64,000 nucleotides of DNA from Allolobophora icterica. Lineage: Eukaryota; Annelida; Clitellata; Crassiclitellata; Lumbricidae. Made by a program: the position numbers and the translations under genes. The stretch is taken from NCBI GenBank assembly GCA_963556255.1, contig OY744610.1, forward strand, positions 61,441,489 to 61,505,488, written 5' to 3'. The notes below the pieces were generated by a model. It did not search any database. It had not been told where the DNA came from and was given only the letters and a program-made list of their open reading frames with translations. This document shows, in pieces, positions 1 through 9,761 of the stretch. Numbering within the stretch: position 1 is the first letter of the stretch; each line of letters starts with the position of its first letter.

Positions 1-1821
1 TAGTATCTGAAACTGGTAGCATGGTAGCATTGACTCACGACTTATTACTACTTTCGCTTTAGACAGCCATATTGGAACGAGTCTTCATTTTAGTTCAAGA
101 TTTCTTACTCATTACATTCAATAATGTTGTCTATTGTCCTTGTCTATCAGATAAATTAAACATGACCAAAATTGGTTAAACATTTCCCTAGATTTGACGA
201 AAATAAATTGGGGGTAATTTTTTACCCCCCGGTTACCGAAAACTGTAACCATAAAACGGTTACCTTATAAGGGTTAATAGACTCTCAAGGGGAAAATGGT
301 ATTCAAGGTAAGTTAAGCCCGACGTTAACGGCCCCAGGAGATTACATGAGATTTCCTTTAACACTGGAAACTAATAAACGTTCAATTGTTCTTCAACATC
401 TTTAATTCGCGAGTCCCGGGACTGTAAGTCTAAGTTCATCTTATCCATTACTCCGCCACTGTTAGCACTCTGGCAGTGTCATTCCCAAGCCTGGAGGAAG
501 GAGGAGGGCGTCGCTAATCGTCCTTGTTATGACAGTGTCGTTAAACAGCAACTAAGCAAAAGCACGCATATGCCCATTATGGATCTTGTTTTGATTATTA
601 ATCCAAAGTTCAACGTCGTTTTTTGACATCAATGGCCGTTGACAATTAAGAAATTCAATTCTCGGAAACAGGATACTTATAGCATCCGAAAAACACCATT
701 TAAAGTTGTTAAACAGAGCCGTACAATATCACTAATGTCATATATAATTTAAATCAATATATCTAACATTGTCTTTGATACACATAGTGATTAATGTTTT
801 GATGTAGATTAAACAGTATTTCGCAACAATTGTCTTACATAAGAAATATTTAAACAATTTCAAATATAAATGCACAGTAGGCCCTACATATAATTATAAT
901 TATGACATTATATTCTTATTCTACTTTGAAATTTCTAAGCGATTATTTCTTAATCTACAGTTTAATGACAACCCATACTAATAACTACTGCTACAATCAT
1001 ATCATGTATGAAATAGTAGCAAATTCACAAACGTCATTCATATTAAATGAAACATGTGGTATACCGTTGTTTTTTTAAACAGTTCAGGTATTTAACACAC
1101 TCAACTATAAATTTGATTAATTAACAAAGCATATATGAACATATAATTGCAATCTTTAAAGTTGGATTTCAATGTATTCAAATCACAATTGCCTGTATAT
1201 TTCCCTATTAGCAACACAATATTCAATGTAATATTTATTCCAATACATAAAACAAATAAAACCATATACGACATCTAATATACAACATATTAGCGGTTAT
1301 TATTATTATTCCATAGTTTAACGTCGTCCTATGACATAAAAGGCCGTTGACGACAATTCAGATCATACACTTATTATTATTAATCCAAACATTTAACGTC
1401 GTCTTATGGCATCAAAGGCCGTTGACGACAATTCATAAATGTAATTTACAGAAAACAAGATACTTATAGCGTCCGAAAGACACCATTTAAAAGTGTCAAC
1501 CAGAGCCCTATAATGTCATAGAATGTCACATCATAGAATGTCACATCATTTAAAGTATTATATCTAATATTGTATTATATCTAATATTGTAACAGTACAG
1601 TAAAATGAAGTTATAACATCTGTAAGACACCATTTAAAGGTGTCAGAATTTCAGAACTGAATTTATAATGTCATTAGTGTTCATTGCTTAACAACATAAG
1701 ATAATACAGCTAATAATGTCAATTATACATGAACTGCGATAAGACTTTTTAAACAATATTTTGCATAAATTATCATAAAACATGAAATTTTATATGTACA
1801 AAAAAATTCTTGATGAACATT
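1..1821. repeat. AT-rich block of dispersed modules, no gene
   Basis: I see no coding region here. A reversed B module lies at about 446-556: it reads from a 'CCGCCAC' end through 'CCCAAGCCTGGAG' and 'GGCGTCGCTAATC' to 'GTGTCGTTAAACAGCAAC'. Forward A modules lie at about 606-650, 1318-1360 and 1390-1432, each starting near TTTAACG and ending near GCCGTTGACGAC. The stretch 660-895 is about 90 percent alike to 35577-35776, and 1440-1815 is a looser relative of that block and of 55120-55345. A G-run/C-run inverted repeat (GGGGGTAA..TTACCCCC) lies near 210-230. All of this looks like old interspersed repeat. Confidence 0.7.
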
Positions 1822-1835
1822 CTCAGTGCACATGT

Positions 1836-1937
1836 CGTGGACCCGACCACTGGAAACGGCCTTTTATTGGAGCTGCGTTTGCTCTCAAGGACAAATTCCT
1901 CGGCCTTGGAAGTAAAACCGTTCCTTTCAGCCGCGGC
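1836..1937 (+). pseudogene. LINE 3'-end scrap (ORF2 C-terminus)
   Basis: About 100 bp matches the LINE C-terminal coding sequence seen more fully at 11640-11750: a 'LER..IGA.FA' stretch, then 'KFLGL', then a TTCAGCCGCGGCT end. It joins directly to a (TGAT)n tract, as at 11800. It is a 5'-truncated insertion, dead as a gene. Confidence 0.6.
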
Positions 1938-2155
<218 letters not shown>

Positions 2156-2382
2156 TTTGATCGAACTTTTAGTTGGTTTGCGATTATAGCAGTTTGCGAC
2201 AGCCATATCCCATAAACCGTCATGAGGCAAGAATTACCAGCCTGAACGAAATTACGTTTATATGCATTCATTGCGTAGGAATAAAAGGTGCATAAAAGGA
2301 AGAGGACTTTTTCTTCGCCAGAGTTTAGCGACATCTCGCGATTGCATATTCATTTGCGCCGACAATTTAATCTGTGAAATCG
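2156..2382 (+). repeat. Dispersed modules flanking the I-type LINE
   Basis: Contains an 'aaaaggtgcataaa' motif and an A-like module (GTTTAGCGACATCTCGCG.. to GCCGACAATTTA) at about 2322-2370. The paralogous copies at 12040-12115 and 28515-28590 continue without the LINE that follows here. Confidence 0.6.
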
Positions 2383-2394
2383 TAGTTACGCGGC

Positions 2395-2808
2395 TACTAC
2401 TACTAATATACGTTTATTTAACGACGCCGTCATATCTAAGATGATTGACGTCAGACACAATAACATATGTACAGGTACATGATAAGTCACGATTGGGGTC
2501 CAAGACAGGTTAAGCTGACGGCCGGCTGCCAACCAAGAAAACCCCCGTAGGGGAAAGTGGTGGTAGGATTTTCCCATGCACGGTCAGCGGAGTTGGGTTT
2601 TCTCCCCTCCCCCGTCTTGGTTACATTTGTGGGGCTTCTATTTACATAGTATAGTTCTCAGCGCTTTGCGTTAGTATTGTTCCGTGTTTTATTTACAATA
2701 AAAGTTTATGTTCTTCTATCTTCTTCTTGGTCTTCTTCTTTGACTTCTTCTTTGACTTCTTCTTGGTTTTCTTTTTGGTCTTCTTTCCGGTGGGGCAGAG
2801 GGGCGCCT
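2395..2808 (-). other. 3' UTR and tail of the I-type LINE
   Basis: After the ORF2 stop, the minus strand has an AAG/GAAGTC-rich purine tract (plus 2720-2790), AATAAA-like text near 2692-2702, then about 290 bp of unique sequence. Its last 60 bp contain a hairpin-capable stretch (plus 2411-2450, GTCATATCTAAGATGATTGA) that is nearly identical to 56491-56540, and the element ends in AGTAGTAGTA. This resembles the dispersed B module. Confidence 0.7.
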
Positions 2809-5800
2809 TCAGATCTTCCGACCGGAAACCTCCAGCCACTTGTAGATGGTGTTCAAGCAGCTGGTTTGACTGAGTACGGTGTACAGATCGAAAGACCAGT
2901 TTTTCCGTGCGCACTCTCGGAGGAGCTGGTCTTGAAGTCCAGCCTGAGAAGGACACTCCAGGAGGAAATGACGCACGGTTTCCTGGGCGTCACCGCACTC
3001 GTCACAGTTTCCGGTTTCGTGGCAACCCCACAGCTTCAACTGCGCGTTGAGGCAACAGTGCCCCATCCGGAGTCTGGTGATGGTGACTTCCTTCCTCCGG
3101 TTTTGGTCGGTGTATCTGCGGGCCAGGCTGACGTCTGGCTCGACGACCCTGTAGTCGGAGCCGGTGTCTGAGGTGGTCCACTCTGTTTGCCACTTCCGGA
3201 GGAAGTGGTCGCGGTAGAGGTGTCGTGCTTCTGGGTACTCGAGCGTCATCGGGAGGTCCACGGCGGTGTTGTGAAGCGCCTGTTTGCACAGGGCATCCGC
3301 CGTCTCGTTGCCTGGGATGCCGAGATGACCTGGGATCCAAACGATCTTCGGTGACGACTCTGCGTGTTGCCCGTAGTCATCTATGGCGTGCATCAGGTCG
3401 ACGAGATGATGTTGTCTTGTCCCGGACTGCTGTTTCTCCAGACTCTGCAGGACACCGAGAGAATCTGAAAAAACAACAACATTTGGTACGTTAGCGCTAG
3501 TGGCCCATTCCATCGCCCTGCCTATGGCCTCCATTTCTGCTGCCAGGACTGACGACCCGTCGCTCATCCTGTAGCTTCCATGGTGGCCACAAGAGGGCAC
3601 GTAGAAGGAGCACGATGCATTACCAGCGGTGTTCTTTGAGCCGTCCGTGTAGATCGCCACATGGCCATCGTAAGAGCGGATGTGGTCTTCGACCATGGAC
3701 TTCCTTCTGAGGGAATCTGAGAAAACAACGACATTAGCAGCATTAGGTAGGTCTCTGATCTTATCGCTGAGTGTGGTGTCTATGATCGGTTGGCGGAGTC
3801 TCCACATCGGTCTTGTCGTGCAGGCGAGTGGCTGGATCGTAGGCTTTGCGATCTCGCTGTTGATGTTTCTCGCCTTCACTCGGATCGGATCCATGTCGTC
3901 TTTGGCCGCTTTCGTCTTCCGGCCGCTGGTGATGGTCTGCGTCGGATGGTCCGGGATGGCGTCTATCTTCATGATGAACTCCATCATCTGCTGCTTTCGT
4001 CGTAGGTGGAGTGGCATCTCCCCGCAGTCTACCTGCAGAGCGGCGAGGCTCGTTCCTCTGAGCGCTCCAGAAGCTATCGTAAGTGCCTTACACTGGATAG
4101 TGTTTAGCACTTTCTTCTGGTTCGCCGAGGCACTCTCGTACGCGATGCAGCCGTAGTCGATGACGGAGCGGATGAGAGCTCGGTAGACCATCAGAAGGGT
4201 GTCTTTCGACGCCCCCCAATGGGATCCTGCAATAGCGCGCATCAGGTTGAGACGCTTCTTGCAGCGATCCGCCACGTACCTGATGTGTTCGGACCAGGTA
4301 AAATACCGGTCAAATATCACACCCAGGAACTTGACGCTATCCTTGTAGCTCAGAAGAGAGGTACCGAGTCGCAGCGGTCGGTGTGCTGTTGGTGTGCGGA
4401 AGCGATGGAATTCGACGGCCACGGTCTTCGTCGTAGACACCTTGAAACCCCAGTCGTCGAAGAATTTTTTCAGTCGATCGAGGTAGGATTGAAGGTGTCG
4501 CTGGTTCACGTCCGGGTTTGGTCCTGCTCTCCAGATGGCGCTGTCGTCCGCGTAGAGAGAAAGCTTGACGCCGTTCTCCGGATCCGGGAAGTCGTTCATC
4601 ATGATGATGAACAACACAGGGCTGATGACACTGCCCTGTGGCGATCCGTTCTCCATGTGGAAGAGTTCGGACAGCTCTGCTCCCACGCGGACACGGATGT
4701 GTCTGTCGGTCAGGAAGTCCCGGATCCAGTTGAACATCTGACCGGTGATGTTGTGTTGCTGCAGCTTGTGCAGCAGTCCGTCGGTCCACATCAGATCGAA
4801 AGCCTTCTCGAGATCTACAAAAACACCAGTGAGGCTGTATTTAGAATGGATGGCTCTCTGGATGTCGTCTTGGAGTCGGACGATGTGGTCCTGGCAGCTC
4901 CGAAGCCTGCGAAAACCAGACTGGAATCTGTTGAACAGGTGGTTGGTTTCCATGTGCCAGGTCAGCCGGTCCGTCACTAGCCGCTCCATCAGCTTGCACA
5001 AGACGGATGTCAAGGCAATCGGGCGGTAAGAGTTGGTGTCGAAGGCTGGTTTCTCCGGCTTCAGGATGGGAACAACGATGGAGTTCTTCCAGCAGGCCGG
5101 GAGTCGTCCATGTTGCCACACCATGTTGAACAGTTCCAGCAAGGCAAGCAGGCTCGGATGCGGAAGCTGGGCCAGGATCTCATAGGTGATGGTGTCTTCA
5201 CCCGGACTTGTATCCTTCTTGCAGCGCAGGAGAGCGATTCTCAGAGCCTGGATGGTGAAGGGCTCGTTGAAGGGCTTCTCGTCAGTCAGAAGGTGCTCTC
5301 CGTGAAGCTCCTCAGAGTGCTCGGCTTCAAAAGCGTCCTTACGCTCCTGGAACTCCGCGGAGTGGCTGCCAGTGCAGCTGACTTCAGAGAAGCATCTTCC
5401 GAAGAGGTTAGCTTTCTCCTGGTTTGTCGTGTAGGTGTTTCCTTCCTTCTTCAGCGTTGGGATTCCTGGTCTTGACCTTGTACCGGCCATCTTTCTCAGC
5501 GTGCCCCACACCCTTCCGAGCTTCGTCTTGTCGTTCAAGGTGGTGCAGTATTCTCTCCAGGTTGTCTTCTGCGCGTTCTTGATGGTCTTCTGCGCGATTC
5601 CCTTGATGTGACGATACTCTTCAACATCCGCCGGGTCCCTGGTCCTCTGCATCTTCTTGTGGGCCTCGGTGCGCTCCTTGACGCGGCGAGTGCACTCGTC
5701 TGTCCAGTACGGCACACTCCTGGTCTTCCCCTTGGGAGGGGTCGTCCGAGGTATGTGCCGCATGGCGATCTCCATGAGCGAACCGGTGATGTTGCTGTGG

Positions 5801-6666
5801 CTCACCTCGATGTCGTCGGTAACGAGGCTGATGGTCAGCGCCTCTCTGCAGTCGTCCTTGAAGGCCGTCCAGTCGGCCTTTCGATGGAGCCACCTCGGGA
5901 TGAAGGACTCCTCGACCGGAACTGCTTCGTTGACGGTGATGAGGATCGGTGAGTGGTCGCTGCCCATGGAATCGTCGAGGACAGTCCAAGCGCACTTCCG
6001 CGCCAAGGGCGTCGAGGCCATCGCGAGGTCCAGGTGGCTGTATGCTCCAGTGGTGTTGCTGACGAACGTCGGGGTACCAGTGTTCAGTAGGACAAAGGCG
6101 CTGGCTTCAATGTCGTCTTCCAGCTGGTGACCCCGTGCGTCAGTGGTGTCGGACCCGAAGAGAGTGCTGTGGGCGTTGAAGTCTCCCAGAACGATTGCAG
6201 ACTTGTTACCGAAGAAGGGCGTGTAAGTGTTCGGCAAGAAGGGGTCTTCTGGTGTTGATTTTGTATGGTAGATGTTGACGATCTTGATCTTTGTTGGGAG
6301 TCCGTCGATAGAGATGGTGATCGATTCCGGGACGTCAGTGGTGCTGATCAGGGAGTAGGCGATACCCGTCCTCACGAACGTCGCCACTCCTCCTCGCAAT
6401 TCACCAGTGGAACGGTCGTGCCGCACACAGGAGTACCCCGGGATCTCAAAACTGATGGACGGGCCGAGCCACGTCTCCTGGATGCAGATGACCGCCGGCG
6501 GTGTCCGCATCCCGGAGATGCGGTGCCTCAGCTCCCCCACCCGGGCCCTGAGGCTGCACGCGTTCCACTGGAGAATCTGGAGATCAATGATGGCGGTTGA
6601 CGGGTGAAGTGGCTGACGTGGCTGACGATATGCCGGAGGTTGTCGAGGCGACTGGGTAGACGGGTG
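2809..6666 (-). CDS. LINE ORF2: endonuclease, reverse transcriptase, RNase H
   Basis: Pol-like protein for target-primed reverse transcription. The frame is open from 6666 to the stop at 2809. The first ATG in frame is at 6540 (1243 aa), but the endonuclease motif QWNA lies upstream of it (6570-6559), so translation must begin earlier without an ATG or by a frame shift from ORF1. Numbering from Met-6540: endonuclease LGDFNAHS near 117 and SDHSPI near 193; reverse transcriptase with SYRPIALTS, GSPQGSVISP and YADD at about 663; RNase H with TDGS near 965, the Glu of AAEMEA near 1002, SDS near 1025 and GNETAD near 1077. A C-terminal Cys/His motif (CDECGD..HFLLEC) follows near 1180-1205. All catalytic residues I can check are present. 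A VVVFSDS heptapeptide occurs twice, once before the RNase H core. Confidence 0.93.
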   Translation of the reverse strand, partial: HPSTQSPRQPPAYRQPRQPLHPSTAIIDLQILQWNACSLRARVGELRHRISGMRTPPAVICIQETWLGPSISFEIPGYSCVRHDRSTGELRGGVATFVRTGIAYSLISTTDVPESITISIDGLPTKIKIVNIYHTKSTPEDPFLPNTYTPFFGNKSAIVLGDFNAHSTLFGSDTTDARGHQLEDDIEASAFVLLNTGTPTFVSNTTGAYSHLDLAMASTPLARKCAWTVLDDSMGSDHSPILITVNEAVPVEESFIPRWLHRKADWTAFKDDCREALTISLVTDDIEVSHSNITGSLMEIAMRHIPRTTPPKGKTRSVPYWTDECTRRVKERTEAHKKMQRTRDPADVEEYRHIKGIAQKTIKNAQKTTWREYCTTLNDKTKLGRVWGTLRKMAGTRSRPGIPTLKKEGNTYTTNQEKANLFGRCFSEVSCTGSHSAEFQERKDAFEAEHSEELHGEHLLTDEKPFNEPFTIQALRIALLRCKKDTSPGEDTITYEILAQLPHPSLLALLELFNMVWQHGRLPACWKNSIVVPILKPEKPAFDTNSYRPIALTSVLCKLMERLVTDRLTWHMETNHLFNRFQSGFRRLRSCQDHIVRLQDDIQRAIHSKYSLTGVFVDLEKAFDLMWTDGLLHKLQQHNITGQMFNWIRDFLTDRHIRVRVGAELSELFHMENGSPQGSVISPVLFIIMMNDFPDPENGVKLSLYADDSAIWRAGPNPDVNQRHLQSYLDRLKKFFDDWGFKVSTTKTVAVEFHRFRTPTAHRPLRLGTSLLSYKDSVKFLGVIFDRYFTWSEHIRYVADRCKKRLNLMRAIAGSHWGASKDTLLMVYRALIRSVIDYGCIAYESASANQKKVLNTIQCKALTIASGALRGTSLAALQVDCGEMPLHLRRKQQMMEFIMKIDAIPDHPTQTITSGRKTKAAKDDMDPIRVKARNINSEIAKPTIQPLACTTRPMWRLRQPIIDTTLSDKIRDLPNAANVVVFSDSLRRKSMVEDHIRSYDGHVAIYTDGSKNTAGNASCSFYVPSCGHHGSYRMSDGSSVLAAEMEAIGRAMEWATSANVPNVVVFSDSLGVLQSLEKQQSGTRQHHLVDLMHAIDDYGQHAESSPKIVWIPGHLGIPGNETADALCKQALHNTAVDLPMTLEYPEARHLYRDHFLRKWQTEWTTSDTGSDYRVVEPDVSLARRYTDQNRRKEVTITRLRMGHCCLNAQLKLWGCHETGNCDECGDAQETVRHFLLECPSQAGLQDQLLRECARKNWSFDLYTVLSQTSCLNTIYKWLEVSGRKI

Positions 6667-7069
6667 TCATCACGTCGCTTGTCTTATCGAGCGGGATGTT
6701 GAAGGCGCCATGGATGGCACCGAGGATGAGCTCGATCAGCTTGGCCGGAGTGACAGCGGCGCCTTCATTCGTTCCCATCGCCGTCATTCCCTGTACGAAC
6801 AAGGCGCAGGCGCGGGTGAGGGCGTCCAAAGCGTGTCTCTGGGCGGAACCATCGTCGTCGGTCTTCGCGATCTCCTCCCGAACCGGCGGCAGCACGGTGA
6901 CGTCTGCAGCAGGATGGGTCGCCTTGGCCCGTCGAGGCTTTGGAGAGGGACGCGATTGTGTTGTTGTCGTTGTCGTTGTTAGTGCAGCGTCAGATGTAGT
7001 TGCTGCGGTTTCGGCTGCAGCTGTCGTCGGCTTCTGAGGCTGTGCGTTGTTGATCTGCGCCTTAGCCAT
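6584..7069 (-). CDS. LINE ORF1 protein (161 aa)
   Basis: First open frame of the element, starting 27 bp inside its 5' end with MAKAQINN. Residues 1-50 are low-complexity Ala/Thr/Pro with a run of seven Thr, followed by a basic patch (PKPRRAKA). The middle is more ordered and may be helical (HALDALTRACALFVQGM, about residues 80-95, then LIELILGAIHGAFNIPL). No CCHC zinc knuckles or RRM are visible, unlike many I-type ORF1 proteins, so this is a short or derived RNA-binding chaperone at best. The function is inferred only from its position. The stop (TGA, 6584-6586) lies inside the ORF2 open frame, giving an 83-nt overlap. Confidence 0.75.
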   Translation of the reverse strand: MAKAQINNAQPQKPTTAAAETAATTSDAALTTTTTTTQSRPSPKPRRAKATHPAADVTVLPPVREEIAKTDDDGSAQRHALDALTRACALFVQGMTAMGTNEGAAVTPAKLIELILGAIHGAFNIPLDKTSDVMTPVYPVASTTSGISSATSATSPVNRHH

Positions 7070-7180
7070 CCGGAGCGCATCGCTGTATCGGACGCCTAGT
7101 TACGCGGCGGAATAACGAAGTTATTCTAGATTCATTCAATCCGATTTAAAGGTGTCGAAAGAGTCCGAGCAAATCATTGG

Positions 7181-7184
<4 letters not shown>

Positions 7185-7250
<66 letters not shown>
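7185..7250. repeat. (TA)n microsatellite
   Basis: About 33 TA units, directly preceding a LINE 3'-end fragment. Paralogous sequence at 28660-28680 lacks both the repeat and the LINE. Confidence 0.95.
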
Positions 7251-7252
<2 letters not shown>

Positions 7253-7441
7253 TCTTTGGAATGACCTTCCTCCGTACGTTCGTTCTTCTATTCTCTCAGG
7301 TAACGTCTCTTCCTCTTTTAAGTTTCTTAAAACTTGCTTTTTCTCTCGGGGTCTCTCGCACTGGGAGCGCTTCTGAATGGCCCTCCCGCTAGAAGCGCTT
7401 TATAAATATCCAAATACAATACAATACAATACAATATTAAG
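7251..7441 (+). pseudogene. 5'-truncated LINE 3' end with AATAC tail
   Basis: Encodes the usual LINE ORF2 tail, ALWNDLPPYVR.. then SSFKFLKTCFFSRGLSHWERF and a stop, as in CR1/L2-like elements. A short UTR follows, with GCGCTTTATAAATATCC and a tail of about four ACAAT/AATAC units. The block around it is the same as at 28621-28700, where 'attaagta..ttta' follows without an insertion, so this is a dead-on-arrival LINE copy. Confidence 0.75.
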
Positions 7442-8359
7442 TACCATATTTAATGACATCTCACGGGTTCCAGGGCAGTTGACATAAACCTTAATTTGTC
7501 TTATAAAAGATTATGAAGATCATAGAGCACAATGCAGTTATGTATACATGTAGTCCCAGTTTAACGACAGTGTGTAATAACAAAGATGATTATCGTCTCC
7601 TTTCTCCTTAATCCAGGCTAGATATCATTTGCTCTACCAGAGTATAGGCAGGGCAGGAGTTACAATACAGTAGTATGGATCGAAAGCAAGCCTCTGTAAT
7701 AACCTGGGATTCCCCCACGTTTACCGTCCTGCTTCCTTTTATTGGCTTTAGCGGTGCGCGTGTCCCTTTGACTGCGGTTTTCTAAATGGATTACTCTCTT
7801 CTTAGTGGACTGGGCAGACAGCTACATCATCCTACTCTACTTGTTTTCCCGTCCTTTAACGCCTCTGCCATCCCTTATGTTGACGGTTTGGAAATCCTCG
7901 AGTATCAGCGTCAGATGCCCAGGAACGGCTCCCATTGCTGGAAGAACCATCATGGGCTTCAGCCGTTTTCTAGAAGGTATTGTTTTACTTTAAAATTGCG
8001 TAGCATTTGAGATTTCTTTCTCATCTATTCTGTTTCAGCAGGAATCATTTTTATCATTCTCTTGGATTAACCATTAAACGAAACTCAGAGATATATAAAG
8101 TGGGTCGTCCTTTAATTAAAGGTGTTGAAAGAGTACCTGATATTTTCGTATAGAGGCGTTGTAAAGATAACTTGGAAACTAGAAGCATCAAACACTTATT
8201 TCTAAATCTAAATTTAATCTCTGTAACCAGCGATTACACAAGTACACTCATTAAACGAATTCCATTAGAAGTATACCCTACTACTTATTAGTTTGCTACT
8301 GTTATCAACACATATCCAAACAACTGGCTGTAAATAGTAGTAGAAATAGAAATAGAAGC

Positions 8360-8362
<3 letters not shown>
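7442..8362 (+). repeat. Copy of long repeat block (sister of 28670-29240)
   Basis: Matches 28670-29240 over most of its length: 'gacatctcacgggtt', 'cagggcagttgacataaacc', 'gactgggcagacagct', 'ggtttggaaa.cat.gaat'. It includes a forward B-like module near 7558-7640 and an E module near 8083-8150 (aactcagagatatataaagtg.. then aaaggtgttgaaagag). Short open frames here (such as 7786-8010) have no recognisable product and are probably chance frames. No gene is supported. Confidence 0.65.
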
Positions 8363-8420
<58 letters not shown>

Positions 8421-8443
8421 TGGTGGTAGTAGCAGTAGTAGTA

Positions 8444-8532
<89 letters not shown>

Positions 8533-8566
8533 TGTTGTTGTTGTTGTAGTGGTAGTAGTAGTAGTT
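8363..8566. repeat. (AGT)n microsatellite
   Basis: About 65 triplets with a few GGT, GTT and AGC variants. Open frames across it on both strands are only poly-Val, poly-Thr or poly-Tyr artefacts. Confidence 0.97.
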
Positions 8567-8689
8567 GCAACAAGAGTTATAATTATTCCTATCTCTGGTA
8601 AAAAAAATAATACAAGAAAGGAATAAGTAATCATATTAAATATAATAGATAATAAATTATAACAGTAAAGTAACAAACGATATACGTGA

Positions 8690-8960
8690 ACTCAAATTAC
8701 ACAAATGAATATAACAGGCCAACACCCCAAATTCTGCGTGAATTACGCCATTATTACTATTGTCTTCTTCGTATTATTATTTGCTTAATTACATTTATCA
8801 TACATACAATTTCAGGAAATCCAAATTTCAGGCAAAAGGCAATTAAGAGTGAAGGACTTGCACAAAGTCCCTACATAGTAACCGTCTAAGGGGAAGAGGA
8901 TTGAACCCGCACCCACCACGTTACAAGGGGAGCGCTCTTATAACCAATCGACAACCATGT
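8690..8960 (-). mobile_element. tRNA-derived SINE, family 2
   Basis: On the minus strand a tRNA-like head has an A-box-like TGGTTGTCGATTGGTTATA (plus 8936-8957) and a B-box GCGGGTTCAATCC (plus 8898-8910). The body then runs through a conserved segment (accgtctaagg.. and ATTATTATTTGC). A second copy is at 34485-34715 in the same orientation. The tRNA part is degenerate, so it is a SINE remnant and not a functional tRNA gene. Confidence 0.6.
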
Positions 8961-9640
8961 CCCAACCATGACCAAAATACCTTGCGCTCATCTGGGTCAA
9001 CCCCTCCACATTCCTATTTCCGTACGTCCTAATTGGATTGGATCAAGAGTCTACTTAAATATTATGGCAACAAAGGCCATCGAGAGAAAATTATTTTTGA
9101 ACTGTCCTTATAATGCGGTTTAATCAGGTTGCCTTGAAACTGAAATTTTGTTTTGCCCCATGGACTGGCGATGAAATGAAACTCAGAAATATATAACGTG
9201 GCTTTTACATGAATTAAAGGTGTTGAAAGAGAACCTGATATTTTCTTAGTAGTGGTGGACTACAGTTCAGTTTCAAAGAAAGGTATCTAAGAAGGCTAGT
9301 AATCTTATTATTATTCAAGGCTACTCTTCGTCTTGTGGCTGCTAATGTGGCATGTGGAACCAAAGCCCGTTCCCGTCGAAATGAAAGAATTTCGTATTGA
9401 GGACATAGGTCCAATTATCAGGGTTGCGAAACCATAAGTATATACGGAGTCATATGCAATGACATAAAGGTGTCTAAACAGACAGGACAATTTTAGTATT
9501 CTTCACAGTTCAACGACATCTTTTGGCAACAGATTTGTTGACATCGTGAACAAAGTCTTTAAAAGCAGCGTTACTTTTATATTAAGCTGAAGCCAACTTT
9601 TTCGGGTGTCGATAGTTTTCATTTTCACAAGAACACGTCT

Positions 9641-9641
<1 letters not shown>
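8961..9641 (+). repeat. Modules E, A and C, no gene
   Basis: The E module (aactcagaaatatataacgtggc .. aaaggtgttgaaagagaacctgatatttt) lies at 9178-9250 and has relatives at 8083, 11300, 14508, 29605, 33620 and 34930. A forward A module is at about 9508-9550, preceded by 'aaaggtgtctaaacagac'. I see no gene. Confidence 0.6.

Positions 9642-9691
<50 letters not shown>
9642..9691. repeat. (TA)n microsatellite
   Basis: About 25 TA units, followed by AT-rich sequence up to about 9760. Confidence 0.95.
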
Positions 9692-9694
<3 letters not shown>

Positions 9695-9761
9695 TAAATA
9701 AATATGCATATATACAGTTCCTATATATTATTATATTTTACATATATATACATATATATAT

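Larger units (their letters stand above)
2395..7096 (-). mobile_element. Full-length I-superfamily non-LTR retrotransposon
   Basis: This is a 4702-bp element on the minus strand, flanked by identical 12-bp TSDs, TAGTTACGCGGC, at 2383-2394 and 7097-7108. Related uninterrupted sites occur near 12098-12115 and 28578-28592 (paralogous 'gaaatcttagt..cc' sequence). From its 5' end it has a short leader, ORF1, an overlapping ORF2 with endonuclease, reverse transcriptase, RNase H and a Cys/His tail, and a 3' UTR ending in a few TAG triplets. The tail is comparable to the short TAA-type tail of the Drosophila I factor. RNase H plus an apurinic-type endonuclease places it in the I superfamily; assignment to I, Nimb or another clade needs a tree. 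Intact frames and perfect TSDs suggest a young, possibly active copy. Confidence 0.93.

Noticed and set aside
7786..8010. 74-aa frame as a host gene
   Set aside because: The paralogous block at 28990-29240 has changes that do not keep this frame, and no domain is visible.
8265..8676. Long frames of Leu, Thr, Tyr or Val across 8363-8566
   Set aside because: Pure translation of the (AGT)n microsatellite in different frames; no codon or domain evidence.
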